Below, one piece after another: positions 34,527-43,907 of a DNA stretch of 64,000 bases. The DNA comes from Pseudofrankia coriaricola. GTDB lineage: Bacteria > Actinomycetota > Actinomycetes > Frankiales > Frankiaceae. The translations under genes were made by a program, and so were the position numbers. Position 1 is the stretch's first letter, and every line of letters begins with the position of its first letter. The notes below the pieces were generated by a model. That model ran no database searches, had not been told where the DNA came from, and was given only the letters and a program-made list of their open reading frames with translations. The stretch lies in assembly GCF_001854805.1 (NCBI RefSeq), contig NZ_MBLO01000221.1:1-64000 (forward strand), written 5' to 3'.

Positions 34527-34991
34527 TTACTCGGTCTTCCCCTCTATGTCCTCAAAAAGGTGCCGGTAGGCGCCGTAGCCCGCACTGTCCAGCTCGTCGG
34601 CCGGGACGAAGCGGAGGGCCGCCGAGTTCAGGCAGTACCGCAGGCCGCCGGCGGCCGCCGGGCCGTCGTCGAACAGGTGGCCGAGGTGGCTGTCGCCGTG
34701 GGCCGACCGGACCTCGGTCCGCCGCATCCCGTAGCTGGTGTCGCTCTTCTCGACCACGTTGCCCGGCTCGATCGGCACCGTGAAACTCGGCCAGCCGGTG
34801 CCGCTCTCGAACTTGTGCACCGACGCGAACAAAGGCTCACCGGAAACGATGTCGACGTAGATCCCCGGCTCCTTGTTGTCGCAGTACTCACCGGTGAACG
34901 CGGGCTCGGTGCCGCTCTCCTGGGTCACCCGGTACTGCTCCGGCGTAAGCCGCGAGATGGCTGCCTCGTCCTTGCTGTAGGTCTCTGGCAT
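34527..34991 (-). CDS. msrB: Peptide-methionine (R)-S-oxide reductase MsrB
   Basis: The protein has 154 residues. The active-site strand is [13 protein letters not shown] with Cys120, and [23 protein letters not shown] are the other SelR blocks. Only one Cys (Cys37) is found where zinc-binding family members have a CxxC pair, so this is the zinc-free type. It reduces methionine-R-sulfoxide and complements MsrA. It is first in the two-gene operon. Confidence 0.92.
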   Translation of the reverse strand: MPETYSKDEAAISRLTPEQYRVTQESGTEPAFTGEYCDNKEPGIYVDIVSGEPLFASVHKFESGTGWPSFTVPIEPGNVVEKSDTSYGMRRTEVRSAHGDSHLGHLFDDGPAAAGGLRYCLNSAALRFVPADELDSAGYGAYRHLFEDIEGKTE

Positions 34992-35241
34992 CTCGTCCTC
35001 CCGACGGTGGCATACCTAGCGGATCTAACGCCGCTGATCACCCGTTTGTGCCCGGCCGGCGGGCGGGCGGCGGCGGCGGACGAGCGTGGATGCCCAGGCC
35101 ATCGTCTGGCCCATGGCCAGCACCGGCGGACGCTGGCGGACGCCCGCCGACAGAGCACTGCCGATCTCATGATCGGCGGGTCGGCCGGTCTCGGTGGCCG
35201 GACACTTGCCAGTTACGGCACATGTGTCCATTATCACGCGT

Positions 35242-35904
35242 GTGACGTTCAGCCTGCCGCCGGCGGTTCCCGTGCGGGACCGCCGGTCGCGCCGGTCGCG
35301 TTCCGCGCTGCTCCGGGCGGCGGTTGACCTGGTGGGAGAGCGCGGCACGGCGGCCGTGCCAATCTCCGATCTCGCGGACGCGGCGGACGTGAGCCGGCAG
35401 GTGCTGTACCAGCATTTCGGCGACCGTGACGCGCTCCTTCTCGAGGCCGCGCTGGATCTTGCTCGACGGGACCTGATGCCGGGGCTGGGGGATCCGGCCG
35501 CCGCGGTCCCCGGCCGTGCCCGGTCGCTGGCGGTGGCCAGCCACTTCGCGGAGCACCGCGGGTTCTACCGGGCGCTGATGACGGGCTCGACCGCGTTCGC
35601 CCTGGGCAAGGTGCTGACGGGCCTCCTCGTGCCTTTCAACCGGCAGCTCTTCCAGGAGGCGTTGGGCGGGACACTCGACGCGCGGACGATGGATGATCTC
35701 GCGACGGGTCTCGCCGGCGGTGGGCACGCTCTCGTCTGCGCCTGGCTGATCGGCGGTGAGGATCCTCTCGACCCGGAGGAGTTCGCCGACCGGATCACGC
35801 GGATGGTGACCTTCCTCGTCAACGCGCTTCTCACGGTGCACGCCCCCAGCCGCGAGCCGGGCGTTCTCGCATCCGGCCAACCACGGGAGAGGACCATCCG
35901 ATGA
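35242..35904 (+). CDS. TetR family transcriptional regulator
   Basis: The protein has about 220 residues. The HTH is SALLRAAVDLVGERGTAAVPISDLADAADVSRQVLYQHFGDRDALL, with a TetR_C domain after it. Starts at GTG 35224 and GTG 35242 are both possible; no ribosome-binding site decides. Its stop overlaps the ATG of the carboxylesterase (ATGA at 35901-35904), so the regulator and the enzyme are translated together, suggesting it senses the esterase substrate or product. Confidence 0.84.
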   Translation: MTFSLPPAVPVRDRRSRRSRSALLRAAVDLVGERGTAAVPISDLADAADVSRQVLYQHFGDRDALLLEAALDLARRDLMPGLGDPAAAVPGRARSLAVASHFAEHRGFYRALMTGSTAFALGKVLTGLLVPFNRQLFQEALGGTLDARTMDDLATGLAGGGHALVCAWLIGGEDPLDPEEFADRITRMVTFLVNALLTVHAPSREPGVLASGQPRERTIR

Positions 35905-37448
35905 CCGCAGGCAGGACCGACGCGTCCCGGCGCTCCGGCGAGCCCGAAGTACGTACCGCTCGCGGGAGGGTACGCGGCCGTTGGGAGGACGGGTTAGCCG
36001 TCTTCCGCGGCATCCCGTTCGCGCGGCCACCCGTCGGCGACGAGCGGTTTGCGGCACCAGTCCCAGCGCACGCATGGGAAGGGGCGCGGGAGGCGTTTGT
36101 CTTCGGCCCGCCGCCTCCGCAGGACGCGGGGATTCCCGGGAGAAGCGGTGCCGTGGACACGTCGGCGGGCGAGGACTGGCTGACAGTCAACGTCTGGTCG
36201 CCGGACCCGGATCCGGCGGCCCGCCGCCCGGTACTGGTGTGGATCTATGGTGGGGCGTTCAAGCTCGGTCAGGCGGGAAGCCCCGGCTACGACGCCAGCC
36301 ACATCGCCCAGGAGGGCGATGTCGTCGTGGTCTCCTTCAACTATCGCGTGGGCTTCGAAGGGTTCGCGCGGATCGCCGGGGCACCGGCCAACCGCGGGCT
36401 GCTCGACCAGGTGTCAGCGCTGGAATGGGTGCGCGACAGCATCACGGCATTCGGCGGTGACCCTGACCGGGTCACGGTGTTCGGTGAGTCGGCGGGCGCC
36501 GGGTCCATCGCCGCCCTGCTGGCGATGCCACGGTCCGACGGCCTGTTTCAGCGGGCGATCCTGCAGAGCCCGTCCGGCGTCTTCTTCTCCGACGCGCTGG
36601 GCATCGACATCGCCGCCGCGATCGCGACGGAGGCGGGACGGCGAGCGACCATCGAGGATCTTTCCGCCGTGGACCCCTACAGGCTGGTGGACGCGGGCGC
36701 CGTGGTGACGACCAAGATGCGCGAGCGCGAGGACCGGTGGGGAGCGGTCGCCCACACCGTCACGCCCTACGCCCCGGTCGTCGACGGCGACGTGCTGCCC
36801 ACCGCACCGTGGCAGGCGCTGCGGGCCGGCGCGGCGCGGGAGGTCGCTCTGATCATCGGGCACAACCGCGACGAGTATCGGCTGTTCACCGTTCTCGGCG
36901 GGCAGCGTGGCCGTATCGAGGACGAGGACGCCTCACTGGCGCTACGCACCTTTGGCCCGCAGCCCGACGGCGAGCGCGCATATCGCGCGGCCTTCCCGGA
37001 GGCATCGGCCGAGAACCTGCACGAGCTCGTCCAGTCGGACTGGCTGTTCCGCATGCCCGCTCTCCACCTCGCCGACGCGCAGACCGCCGCCGGCGGCCGT
37101 GCCCACCTCTACGAACTGGCCTGGGCCGCGCCAGGCAGCGGGGGTGCCCTGGGCGCCTGCCACGGCCTCGACGGCCCGCTGGTGTTCGGCACCTTCGACG
37201 CACACCTCGGCCCGCTGCTCCTCGGTCCCGAGCCGTCCGATGAAGCCAGGACGCTCGCGGCCCGCATTCGTGGCGCCTGGACCGCCTTCGCCACCACCGG
37301 CGACCCGGGCTGGCCCACCTACGACCCCGAGCGACGACTCACGCAGATCTTCGACGCCAATCCGACCGTCACCGCCTACCCGGAGGAAACCTCCCGGCGG
37401 CTGTGGCGGAACCACATCTTCGCCACGCTCCCCTTGCGCGCGTCCTAA
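35901..37448 (+). CDS. Type B carboxylesterase/lipase
   Basis: This is a 515-residue alpha/beta hydrolase. Blocks typical of type B carboxylesterases are FRGIPFARPPVGDERF, EDWLTVNVWSPD, VLVWIYGGAFKLG (oxyanion hole) and the nucleophile elbow FGESAGAGS with Ser197. The LLDQVSALEWVRDSITAFGGDP segment before it and the CHGLDGPLVFGT region near 415-425 with the catalytic His also fit. No signal peptide, so it is cytosolic. It hydrolyses an unknown ester and is coupled to the TetR gene. Confidence 0.88.
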   Translation: MTAGRTDASRRSGEPEVRTARGRVRGRWEDGLAVFRGIPFARPPVGDERFAAPVPAHAWEGAREAFVFGPPPPQDAGIPGRSGAVDTSAGEDWLTVNVWSPDPDPAARRPVLVWIYGGAFKLGQAGSPGYDASHIAQEGDVVVVSFNYRVGFEGFARIAGAPANRGLLDQVSALEWVRDSITAFGGDPDRVTVFGESAGAGSIAALLAMPRSDGLFQRAILQSPSGVFFSDALGIDIAAAIATEAGRRATIEDLSAVDPYRLVDAGAVVTTKMREREDRWGAVAHTVTPYAPVVDGDVLPTAPWQALRAGAAREVALIIGHNRDEYRLFTVLGGQRGRIEDEDASLALRTFGPQPDGERAYRAAFPEASAENLHELVQSDWLFRMPALHLADAQTAAGGRAHLYELAWAAPGSGGALGACHGLDGPLVFGTFDAHLGPLLLGPEPSDEARTLAARIRGAWTAFATTGDPGWPTYDPERRLTQIFDANPTVTAYPEETSRRLWRNHIFATLPLRAS

Positions 37449-37650
37449 TGCGTGGCGGACCGCGCGGCCCCGCACCCGCGGATGACCACCTGCCGGACCA
37501 CCTCGACCCCGGCCAGTAGACCCGGGAATCCGTCGCCGGCGTTCCAGCCTGACGACCTATGGTCCCGGCCTGCATGACCGCTGCGCCGCTTTGACGGGGC
37601 GGCGTGTTTTTTGTATCCGCGCAGCGCCCATCAGCAAAGGCAGGGGAACC

Positions 37651-39006
37651 ATGATGCTCATCAATGGACCGACCGGTCAGCCGACATCTGGACGGCCGCG
37701 CTCGACCGCCGCGGCCGAGCCGGCGGCCGCCCGCCCCGGGGGCCGCTTACGGTTACGGCTCGCCGGCATCACCGTCCTCGCCGCGGGCCTGGCCTTCATG
37801 TCGGCCTGCGGTGGCGGCTCCGACGACGCGGGGGCCCCCGCGACGCCGACGGCAAATGGCTCCGCGGGTGCCGCGGACCCCCTCGGTCCGGTCGACAAGG
37901 CGACCGGCGCGCCCGTCAAGATCGGTCTGATCGGGGAGGGCGCCACCCCGGTACTGGACGCACGGCCCGCGGACCAGGTGGCCGAGGCGACCGTCAAGTA
38001 CCTCAACGAGCACAAGGCCGGGATCGGCGGCCGGCCCATCGAGCTGACGATCTGCGAGACCCAGGGCGACCCGTCCAAGGCCGCCGACTGCGGCAACCAG
38101 ATGATCGAGAAGGGTGTCGTCGCCGTCCTCATCGGCACGTCCGGTGTCGTCGATGACGCCTGGAAGCCGCTGGGCGAGGCGAAGATCCCCGTCATGCTCT
38201 ACGGTTCGAGTGACCCGGCGCTGCTGTCGAGCCAGACGACGTTCTCGCTGGGCAACCCGACCTTCCCCGTGATCGACCTGCCGATCCAGGTCGCGAAGGA
38301 CGAGGGCAACAAGAAGGTCACCGCCATCGTGATCGACGTCCCGGCCGCGCTCCACTCCGCGCAGGAGGTCGCGCCGCCGCTGTTCGCGAAGGCCGGCATC
38401 GGCTACGACCTGATCCGCGTGGCGCCGGGCACCGCTGACATGACGCCCCAGATGCAGCAGGTCGTCTCGAACGGCTCGGACGAGGTCTTCATCATCGGGA
38501 ACGACTCGTTCTGCATCAGCGCCATGAACGGCCTCAAGGCCGTCGGCTTCACCGGCACGATCAGCGCCATCTCCCAGTGCGTCACCGACGCGACCCGCAA
38601 GTCGGTCCCGGGAGCCACGCTGAAGGGCATGGTTGTCAGCGCCACGGCGCCGGTCGGCCCGGACAGCCCGTCGATGCGCCTTTACCAGAAGGTCGTCGAC
38701 ACCTACGGCACGGACATCGACACCAGCGTCCAGGACAGCATGATCGCGTTCATGCTGACGGCCGGCCTCCAGACGGCGCTCGACGGCATCTCCGGGGACA
38801 TCACGCCGGCGACCGTCACCTCGACGATCAAGGCGATGAAGGAGACCGAGCTGCCCGGCGGCGCCGGACTGAAGTTCCGCTGCAACGGCAAGGCGGACCC
38901 GGCCAACCCGGCCGTCTGCGTCCTCGGCGGCCTGACCACCACCCTCGACGACAAGGGCCAGCCCGCCGCGTACAAGGTCCTCGGCAACACCCCGATCGCG
39001 GACTGA
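37651..39006 (+). CDS. Branched-chain-type substrate-binding lipoprotein
   Basis: The protein has 451 residues. ATG 37651 follows CAGGGGAACC. An N-terminal Pro/Arg-rich tail precedes a hydrophobic stretch and lipobox AFMSACGGGS (Cys about 51). The mature fold is Peripla_BP_6 (VKIGLIGEGATPV, CETQGDPSKAADCGNQM, VVAVLIGTSGVVDDAWKPL). It stands alone without a permease gene and ends at a strong terminator, so it probably serves a transporter encoded elsewhere or the LivHMF system. Confidence 0.85.
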   Translation: MMLINGPTGQPTSGRPRSTAAAEPAAARPGGRLRLRLAGITVLAAGLAFMSACGGGSDDAGAPATPTANGSAGAADPLGPVDKATGAPVKIGLIGEGATPVLDARPADQVAEATVKYLNEHKAGIGGRPIELTICETQGDPSKAADCGNQMIEKGVVAVLIGTSGVVDDAWKPLGEAKIPVMLYGSSDPALLSSQTTFSLGNPTFPVIDLPIQVAKDEGNKKVTAIVIDVPAALHSAQEVAPPLFAKAGIGYDLIRVAPGTADMTPQMQQVVSNGSDEVFIIGNDSFCISAMNGLKAVGFTGTISAISQCVTDATRKSVPGATLKGMVVSATAPVGPDSPSMRLYQKVVDTYGTDIDTSVQDSMIAFMLTAGLQTALDGISGDITPATVTSTIKAMKETELPGGAGLKFRCNGKADPANPAVCVLGGLTTTLDDKGQPAAYKVLGNTPIAD

Positions 39007-39023
39007 CAGCGGCTGTGCCCAGA

Positions 39024-39057
39024 GGCGCGCGACGAGGCCCCGTCCTCGTCGCGCGCC
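39024..39057 (+). terminator. Perfect 14-bp stem-loop after the binding-protein gene
   Basis: GGCGCGCGACGAGG (39024-39037) and CCTCGTCGCGCGCC (39044-39057) with a 6-nt loop, 18 bp after the stop at 39006. Confidence 0.78.
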
Positions 39058-39156
39058 ACCAGGCCCGTCCCGTTCGTCGCCGTGGGCGCGGCTCTGCTCG
39101 CCGCTGTGGGCGCCGGCTGCTCCCGCGCTCGCCCGGGGGCGGTGTCGCGGCCTACG

Positions 39157-39921
39157 TCACGATCCGGGTGACTCCGTCATGACGGAGTCCGCCGAGCCTT
39201 CTCGTGGGTCCGTGCCACTCGCCTGTCCCGCGCCCGCGCGCAGGTCGGCCTCGAGGCCGGAGAGCAGGCATTCGATGGTGTACCGGTAGAGCGTGGCGCG
39301 GCTGGCGTCCGGATCCTGCGCCCAGGACCGCAGCCAGGGCTGCATCGTGGCCCAGCCCGCGCCGGCGCCCGGCGGCGCGGCCATGGTCTGGAGAGTGGTC
39401 GCGGCGGCGGCACGACCGTGCCCGGCGAGAGCGCGGTCGTCGTCGAGGGCGACGAGCAGGATGGCGCTGTTGAGCAGCGTGGCGTAGGCGAGCGGCGCAC
39501 GGTCGCCGAACCCCGCGGCGGCAAGCAGACCGATGCCCCGATCCATGATCGGTAGGGCGGACGGGACGGTGGCACCGTCCCGGCACAGCCGGCGGGCGAC
39601 CCCGACGTAGCGGCCGACGATGCCCCGGCTGGGGTAGAGGAACGCGCGGAACCAGTCCTGCCAGCCGAGGTCGGCGGGCGGGTTCGGCATCATCGCCACG
39701 ACCCGCTCCACGACGGCGTCCAGAATCGCCTCCCGGTCGCCGACGTGGTAGGCGATCGTGTTCGGCCAGACCTCGAGGGCGTGGGCGAGGTCGCGGATGC
39801 TCCAGCCGTCCAGGCCGCGCTCCCGGGTCAGTTCCAGCGCGGCGTCGATCACCCGGTCCGGGGTGAGCCTGACCCTGGTACCGACGTCCGTTCCTCGACC
39901 GCGCTCCGCCACAGATGTCAC
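39157..39921 (-). CDS. TetR family transcriptional regulator
   Basis: The protein has 254 residues. The HTH is DRVIDAALELTRERGLDGWSIRDLAHALEVWPNTIAYHVGDREAILDAVV, with His in place of the more usual Phe after Tyr. A TetR_C-type helical domain follows. It is convergent with the binding-protein gene and lies between it and the siderophore ABC pair. No iron box precedes it, so it is probably not part of the iron regulon. Its target is unknown. Confidence 0.84.
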   Translation of the reverse strand: MTSVAERGRGTDVGTRVRLTPDRVIDAALELTRERGLDGWSIRDLAHALEVWPNTIAYHVGDREAILDAVVERVVAMMPNPPADLGWQDWFRAFLYPSRGIVGRYVGVARRLCRDGATVPSALPIMDRGIGLLAAAGFGDRAPLAYATLLNSAILLVALDDDRALAGHGRAAAATTLQTMAAPPGAGAGWATMQPWLRSWAQDPDASRATLYRYTIECLLSGLEADLRAGAGQASGTDPREGSADSVMTESPGS

Positions 39922-40071
39922 GTTCCCACACCCGGCCGAGGCCGGACCCGAGACCGGCCGCGGGGGCCGGCCGATGGACCGACCGTCGGCACCGACTGCT
40001 GGAGACCGGCCGCGGGGAGACCGACCGCCGGGCCGGTCGGTCCCGGCCGTCGGCTCGGTTGTGGCGACGGC

Positions 40072-41832
40072 TCAGTCCCCGCCGGTGGCCGCTCCGGCGG
40101 CGACACGGGTGCCGAGGTGCCAACCCGCCGCGCGCTGGCGTTGCCGCCAGAACGCGGCGTAGCGGCCGTCGTTCGCCAGCAGCTCGGCGTGGGTGCCGCG
40201 CTCGGCGATGCGGCCGCCGTCCAGGACGAGGATCTGGTCGGCGTGGGCGACGGTGGTGAGCCGGTGGGCGACGACGAACACCGTGCGGGCCAGCGTGAGG
40301 GCGGCCAACGCGGAGGTGATCGCGGCCTCGTTCTCCGGGTCGACGGCGGCGGTGGCCTCGTCGAGCAGCACGATCGGGGCGTCCTTGAGCAGGGCGCGGG
40401 CGATCGAGACCCGCTGGCGCTCCCCTCCGGACAGCGAGGCGCCGCCCTCGCCGACCTGGGTCTCCCAGCCGTCCGGCAGCCGGTCGACGATCTCGTCGAC
40501 GCGGGCGAGCCGGGCCGCCTCGCGCAGCTCGGCGTCGGTGGCGTCGGGGCGGGCCAGCCGGATGTTGTCGGCGATGCTGCCCTCGAAGAGGTAGACGTCC
40601 TGGAAGACCGGCGCGACCAGGGCGCCGCGCTGCTCCGCGGTCAGCGCCCGCAGGTCGACGCCGCCGACGCCGATGCCGCCGGCGTCGACGTCGAGGAAGC
40701 GGGCGAGCAGCCACAGCAGGGTGGTCTTGCCGGCCCCGGACGATCCCACGATGGCCGTCGTGGTGCCGGCCTCGGCGGTGAAGCTGATCCCGGACAGGAC
40801 CGGGCGGTCGTGGTCATACCCGAAGCTGACGTCGTCGACATCGACGCGGTGCCCGTCGACCGGGGTGGGGCGGTCGGGCTCGGGCAGGGGAGCGGTCGCC
40901 AGGACCTCGTCGATGCGGGTGAGGCTTGCCCTGGCCGCGCGCAGCGTGGCGCCGTACTCGGCCGCGGCGGCCAGCGGCTCGGCGAACCGGGCCAGCAGCA
41001 CCAGCAGGGCGACCAGCTCGGCCGTCCGGTCGCTGTCACGTAGGGCGAGGGCCGTGCCGAGCAGGATGAGCGCGGTGAACACGAGCTGGACGGTGAGGGC
41101 GTTCGCGCCAAGCGCTGGCAGGGTGCGGCCGAGCTGGCGGCGACCGGCGGCGTGCTGCGCGCGCAGCGCGTCGTCGAGCTGGGCGTAGCCGTCGCCGGAC
41201 CGCCCGGCGCCGCGCAGCACCGGCTGCAGGCGGGCGAACTCGACGACGCGGTCGGCGGCCTCGACGCCGGTGGCGTGCAGCTGCTCGTCGACGCTGGCGG
41301 CGCGCCGCGCGGCCCACGAGAACACCGCGAACACCAGCGGGACGGCGGCCAGCGCGCCCAGCCCGAGCCGCCAGTCGAGGATCAGGACGCCGGCGACGAC
41401 GGTGAGCGGGGTGACCGCGGCCGAGACGATCGGCTGGAACATGTGCGCGGGCAGTCCCATGATGTCGACGATGCCCTTGCAGGTCAGCTGCCCGATGGCG
41501 CCGACGCGGTTGCCGCTGAACCAGCCGATCGGCAGGTCGGTCAGGTGGTCGCCCAGCCGGTGGTGCAGGGTGCGCGCGAGCAGGTGCCCGAGCCGGAACC
41601 CCAGCTGCTGCTGGACGTAGGACGCCAGCCAGCCGACCACCACCACCGAGGCGAGCACCGCGAACCAGCGCGCGGCGCCGCCGGTGTCGCCGCGTAGCAG
41701 GTCGCGCAGCACCGGCACCAGCAGCACGTAGGCCACGCCCTGCAGCACGTTGTAGAGGACGAGGGCGGCGAGGTAGCGCAGGTAGTCGCCGCGGTGCTCG
41801 GAACCGAGCACCCTGCCCAGCTGCCGGATCAC
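40072..41832 (-). CDS. ABC exporter-type half-transporter, IrtB-like
   Basis: The protein has 586 residues. GTG 41832 overlaps the partner's stop; the frame continues upstream but that part is antisense noise over the partner gene. Residues 1-320 are a six-helix exporter membrane domain (VLYNVLQGVAYVLLVPVL, HLTDLPIGWFSGNRVG). The ATPase has Walker A GSSGAGKTTLL, Q-loop APVFQDVYLFEGSIADNI, signature LSGGERQR and Walker B IVLLDEAT. With the gene at 41829-43760 it forms a heterodimer. By the iron box and context it probably moves a ferric siderophore or carries it out; IrtAB itself imports despite an exporter fold. Confidence 0.85.
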   Translation of the reverse strand: MIRQLGRVLGSEHRGDYLRYLAALVLYNVLQGVAYVLLVPVLRDLLRGDTGGAARWFAVLASVVVVGWLASYVQQQLGFRLGHLLARTLHHRLGDHLTDLPIGWFSGNRVGAIGQLTCKGIVDIMGLPAHMFQPIVSAAVTPLTVVAGVLILDWRLGLGALAAVPLVFAVFSWAARRAASVDEQLHATGVEAADRVVEFARLQPVLRGAGRSGDGYAQLDDALRAQHAAGRRQLGRTLPALGANALTVQLVFTALILLGTALALRDSDRTAELVALLVLLARFAEPLAAAAEYGATLRAARASLTRIDEVLATAPLPEPDRPTPVDGHRVDVDDVSFGYDHDRPVLSGISFTAEAGTTTAIVGSSGAGKTTLLWLLARFLDVDAGGIGVGGVDLRALTAEQRGALVAPVFQDVYLFEGSIADNIRLARPDATDAELREAARLARVDEIVDRLPDGWETQVGEGGASLSGGERQRVSIARALLKDAPIVLLDEATAAVDPENEAAITSALAALTLARTVFVVAHRLTTVAHADQILVLDGGRIAERGTHAELLANDGRYAAFWRQRQRAAGWHLGTRVAAGAATGGD

Positions 41833-43760
41833 CGCGCCACCTCCGTGTCGGTCCTGTCCGTGTCGGTCCTGTCCGTGTCGGTCCTGCCGCCGTCGTTCGG
41901 CGTGTCCGTCGTCGTGGTGCCTGTCGTCTGGGCCGCCCACAGCTGGGCGTAGCGGCCGCCGGCCGCGACCAGCTCCGGGTGCCGGCCGCGCTCGACGACC
42001 CGTCCCGTGTCGAGGACCAGGATCTGGTCGGCGGCGGTGATGCTGGCCAGGCGGTGCGCGATCACCAGCACCGTGCGCCCGGCGGCCACGGCGGACAGCG
42101 CGTCCTGGATCGCGGCCTCCGACTCCGGGTCCGCCCACGAGGTCGCCTCGTCGAGGACGAGGACGGGGGTGTCGGCCACCAGGGCACGGGCGATCGTGAC
42201 CCGCTGTGCCTCGCCGCCCGAGAGATGGGCGTCCTCGCCTATCACCGAGTCGTAGCCGCGGGGCAGCACGCTGATCACGTCGTGGACCTGGGCCGCGATG
42301 GCGGCCTCGACGACCCGTTCGCGGGTCGTTCCCGGCCGGGCCAGCGCGATGTTGTCGCGCACGCTGACCCGCAGCAGCCCGACGTCCTGCGTCACGAACC
42401 CGACCTGCCGGTACAGCCGCTCGGTGCCGACGTCCCGCACGTCCACGCCGCCCAGCAGGACGGCGCCGCGGTCCGGGTCGGCGAAGCGGGGCAGCAGGCT
42501 GGCCAGCGTCGACTTGCCCGCGCCGGACGGGCCGACGAGCGCCGTCACCGTGCCCGGCTCGAGCACCGCGTCGACGCCGTCGAGGACGCGGACGCGGTCG
42601 TCGTAACCGAACGACACGTCCCGCAGCTCGACCCGGTGTCCCGCCGGCTCGCGCGGCCGTTCCGGCTCGGTGACGACCGGGGTCGCCAACAGGGAGGCGA
42701 TGGCGGTGGCGGCGCCGCGGGCAAGCTGCAGCGCCGTGGCGGAGTGCTCCAGGTTCAGCAGCGGCCCGGCGAGCCCGATGCCCAGAACGACGAAGGGCAC
42801 CACGTCGGCGGGCGCGCACCAGCCGGCCTGGGTGAACCCGATGCCGGCACCGAGGATCACCAGCAGCATCGTCGGCCCGGAGACCGCGGCCATCGTGATC
42901 GCGAACGGCCGCAGCATGGGCTTCGTCCAGCCCTCGAAGGCGTCGGCGAACGCGTCTGTCTCGCGCAGGAACCGGGCGTGCGCCCGCCGCGCCTGCCCGA
43001 AGGCCTTCACCACGGCGATGCCGCGTACGAACTCCACCGCGGCGGCGTTGATCCGCCCGAGCGCCGCGACGTAGGTGGCCATCTGCTCGCCGTAGCCCTT
43101 CGTCATCCGCCCGTAGGAGAACGCGAAGAACACCAGCGGCACCAGCGTGACCAGCGCGAGCCGCCAGTCCGCCCAGAACAGGTAGCCGAGCACCACCAGC
43201 GGCGTGACGGCGGCGCCGACGAAGTCGTTCGCGGCGTGGGCCACGAGCGTGTGCAGGGCCGACACCTGGTCCTGCACCGCCGTCTTCACGACGCCGCTGG
43301 AGCGCTGGTCGAACCAGCCCAGCTGGGCCCGTCCCAGCCGTCGCGCCAGGCGCGTGCGCAGGTCGAACGTCAGGTCGTTGTCGGCGTGGTGGCTGATCGC
43401 CCCGGCCGCGCCGACCAGCGCGAAGCGCGCCACGAACGCGGCGACCGCCACGAGCACGATCGTCCACGCCCGGCCGTGGTCGACCGGGGCGCGCAGCAGG
43501 GTGCTGGCCAGCTCGCCGATGCACACGTACGGAACGACCGCCGCCACGGAGCCGGCGGCCTGGCACACCGCCGCGACGACCAGCCGCCCGCGTACCGGTC
43601 CGAGCAGGGTGCCCAGAGCCGCGGGCGGAGGGTCCTGCCCGCCGGACGGTGTCGACGGCCCTGTCGGGGCCTCGGTCTCGGCGGCCGCGTCGGCGTCGGC
43701 GTCGGCCCGCCCGGCGGCAGCGGCCCGCGGCCCGGCCGTCGCCGGTGGCGTCTCGGCCAT
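41829..43760 (-). CDS. ABC exporter-type half-transporter, IrtA-like without SIP domain
   Basis: The protein has 643 residues. ATG 43760 follows AAGGGGGA. A repetitive acidic N-terminus (RADADADAAAETEA) precedes the membrane domain (LGRAQLGWFDQRSSGVVK, ADWRLALVTLVPLVFF). The ATPase has GPSGAGKST, QDVGLLRVSVRDNI, LSGGEAQR and VLVLDEATSWADPES. The last residues repeat RTDTD three times (DNA unit of 18 bp) and then overlap the next gene. In mycobacterial IrtA a siderophore-interaction domain is fused to the N-terminus; none is seen here. An iron box lies 68 bp upstream. Confidence 0.85.
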   Translation of the reverse strand: MAETPPATAGPRAAAAGRADADADAAAETEAPTGPSTPSGGQDPPPAALGTLLGPVRGRLVVAAVCQAAGSVAAVVPYVCIGELASTLLRAPVDHGRAWTIVLVAVAAFVARFALVGAAGAISHHADNDLTFDLRTRLARRLGRAQLGWFDQRSSGVVKTAVQDQVSALHTLVAHAANDFVGAAVTPLVVLGYLFWADWRLALVTLVPLVFFAFSYGRMTKGYGEQMATYVAALGRINAAAVEFVRGIAVVKAFGQARRAHARFLRETDAFADAFEGWTKPMLRPFAITMAAVSGPTMLLVILGAGIGFTQAGWCAPADVVPFVVLGIGLAGPLLNLEHSATALQLARGAATAIASLLATPVVTEPERPREPAGHRVELRDVSFGYDDRVRVLDGVDAVLEPGTVTALVGPSGAGKSTLASLLPRFADPDRGAVLLGGVDVRDVGTERLYRQVGFVTQDVGLLRVSVRDNIALARPGTTRERVVEAAIAAQVHDVISVLPRGYDSVIGEDAHLSGGEAQRVTIARALVADTPVLVLDEATSWADPESEAAIQDALSAVAAGRTVLVIAHRLASITAADQILVLDTGRVVERGRHPELVAAGGRYAQLWAAQTTGTTTTDTPNDGGRTDTDRTDTDRTDTEVAR

Positions 43761-43827
43761 CGGTTTCCCCCTTCGTCTCGCGGGTGCCCGGGTGAACGCC
43801 CGCCCTTGTCGATCAACAAGTTTCAGG

Positions 43828-43846
43828 TTAGGTTAGCCTAACTGGA
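43828..43846. promoter_or_regulatory. Iron box (IdeR/DtxR), divergent ABC/MFS promoter
   Basis: TTAGGTTAGCCTAACTGGA matches the DtxR/IdeR consensus TTAGGTTAGCCTAACCTAA at 15 of 19 positions. It lies between the divergent ABC pair and the MFS exporter and should repress both when iron is sufficient. Confidence 0.85.
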
Positions 43847-43907
43847 CGCTGTCCAATAGACCTGAGACCGGTTTTCTTCCGCCGCACTCCGCCCGAAGAG
43901 AGGCGCC

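Noticed and set aside
41833-43566. Upstream extension of the IrtB-like frame to 1,164 residues
   Set aside because: The extra 578 residues overlap the IrtA-like gene in another frame and are low-complexity; the GTG at 41832 overlaps the partner stop.
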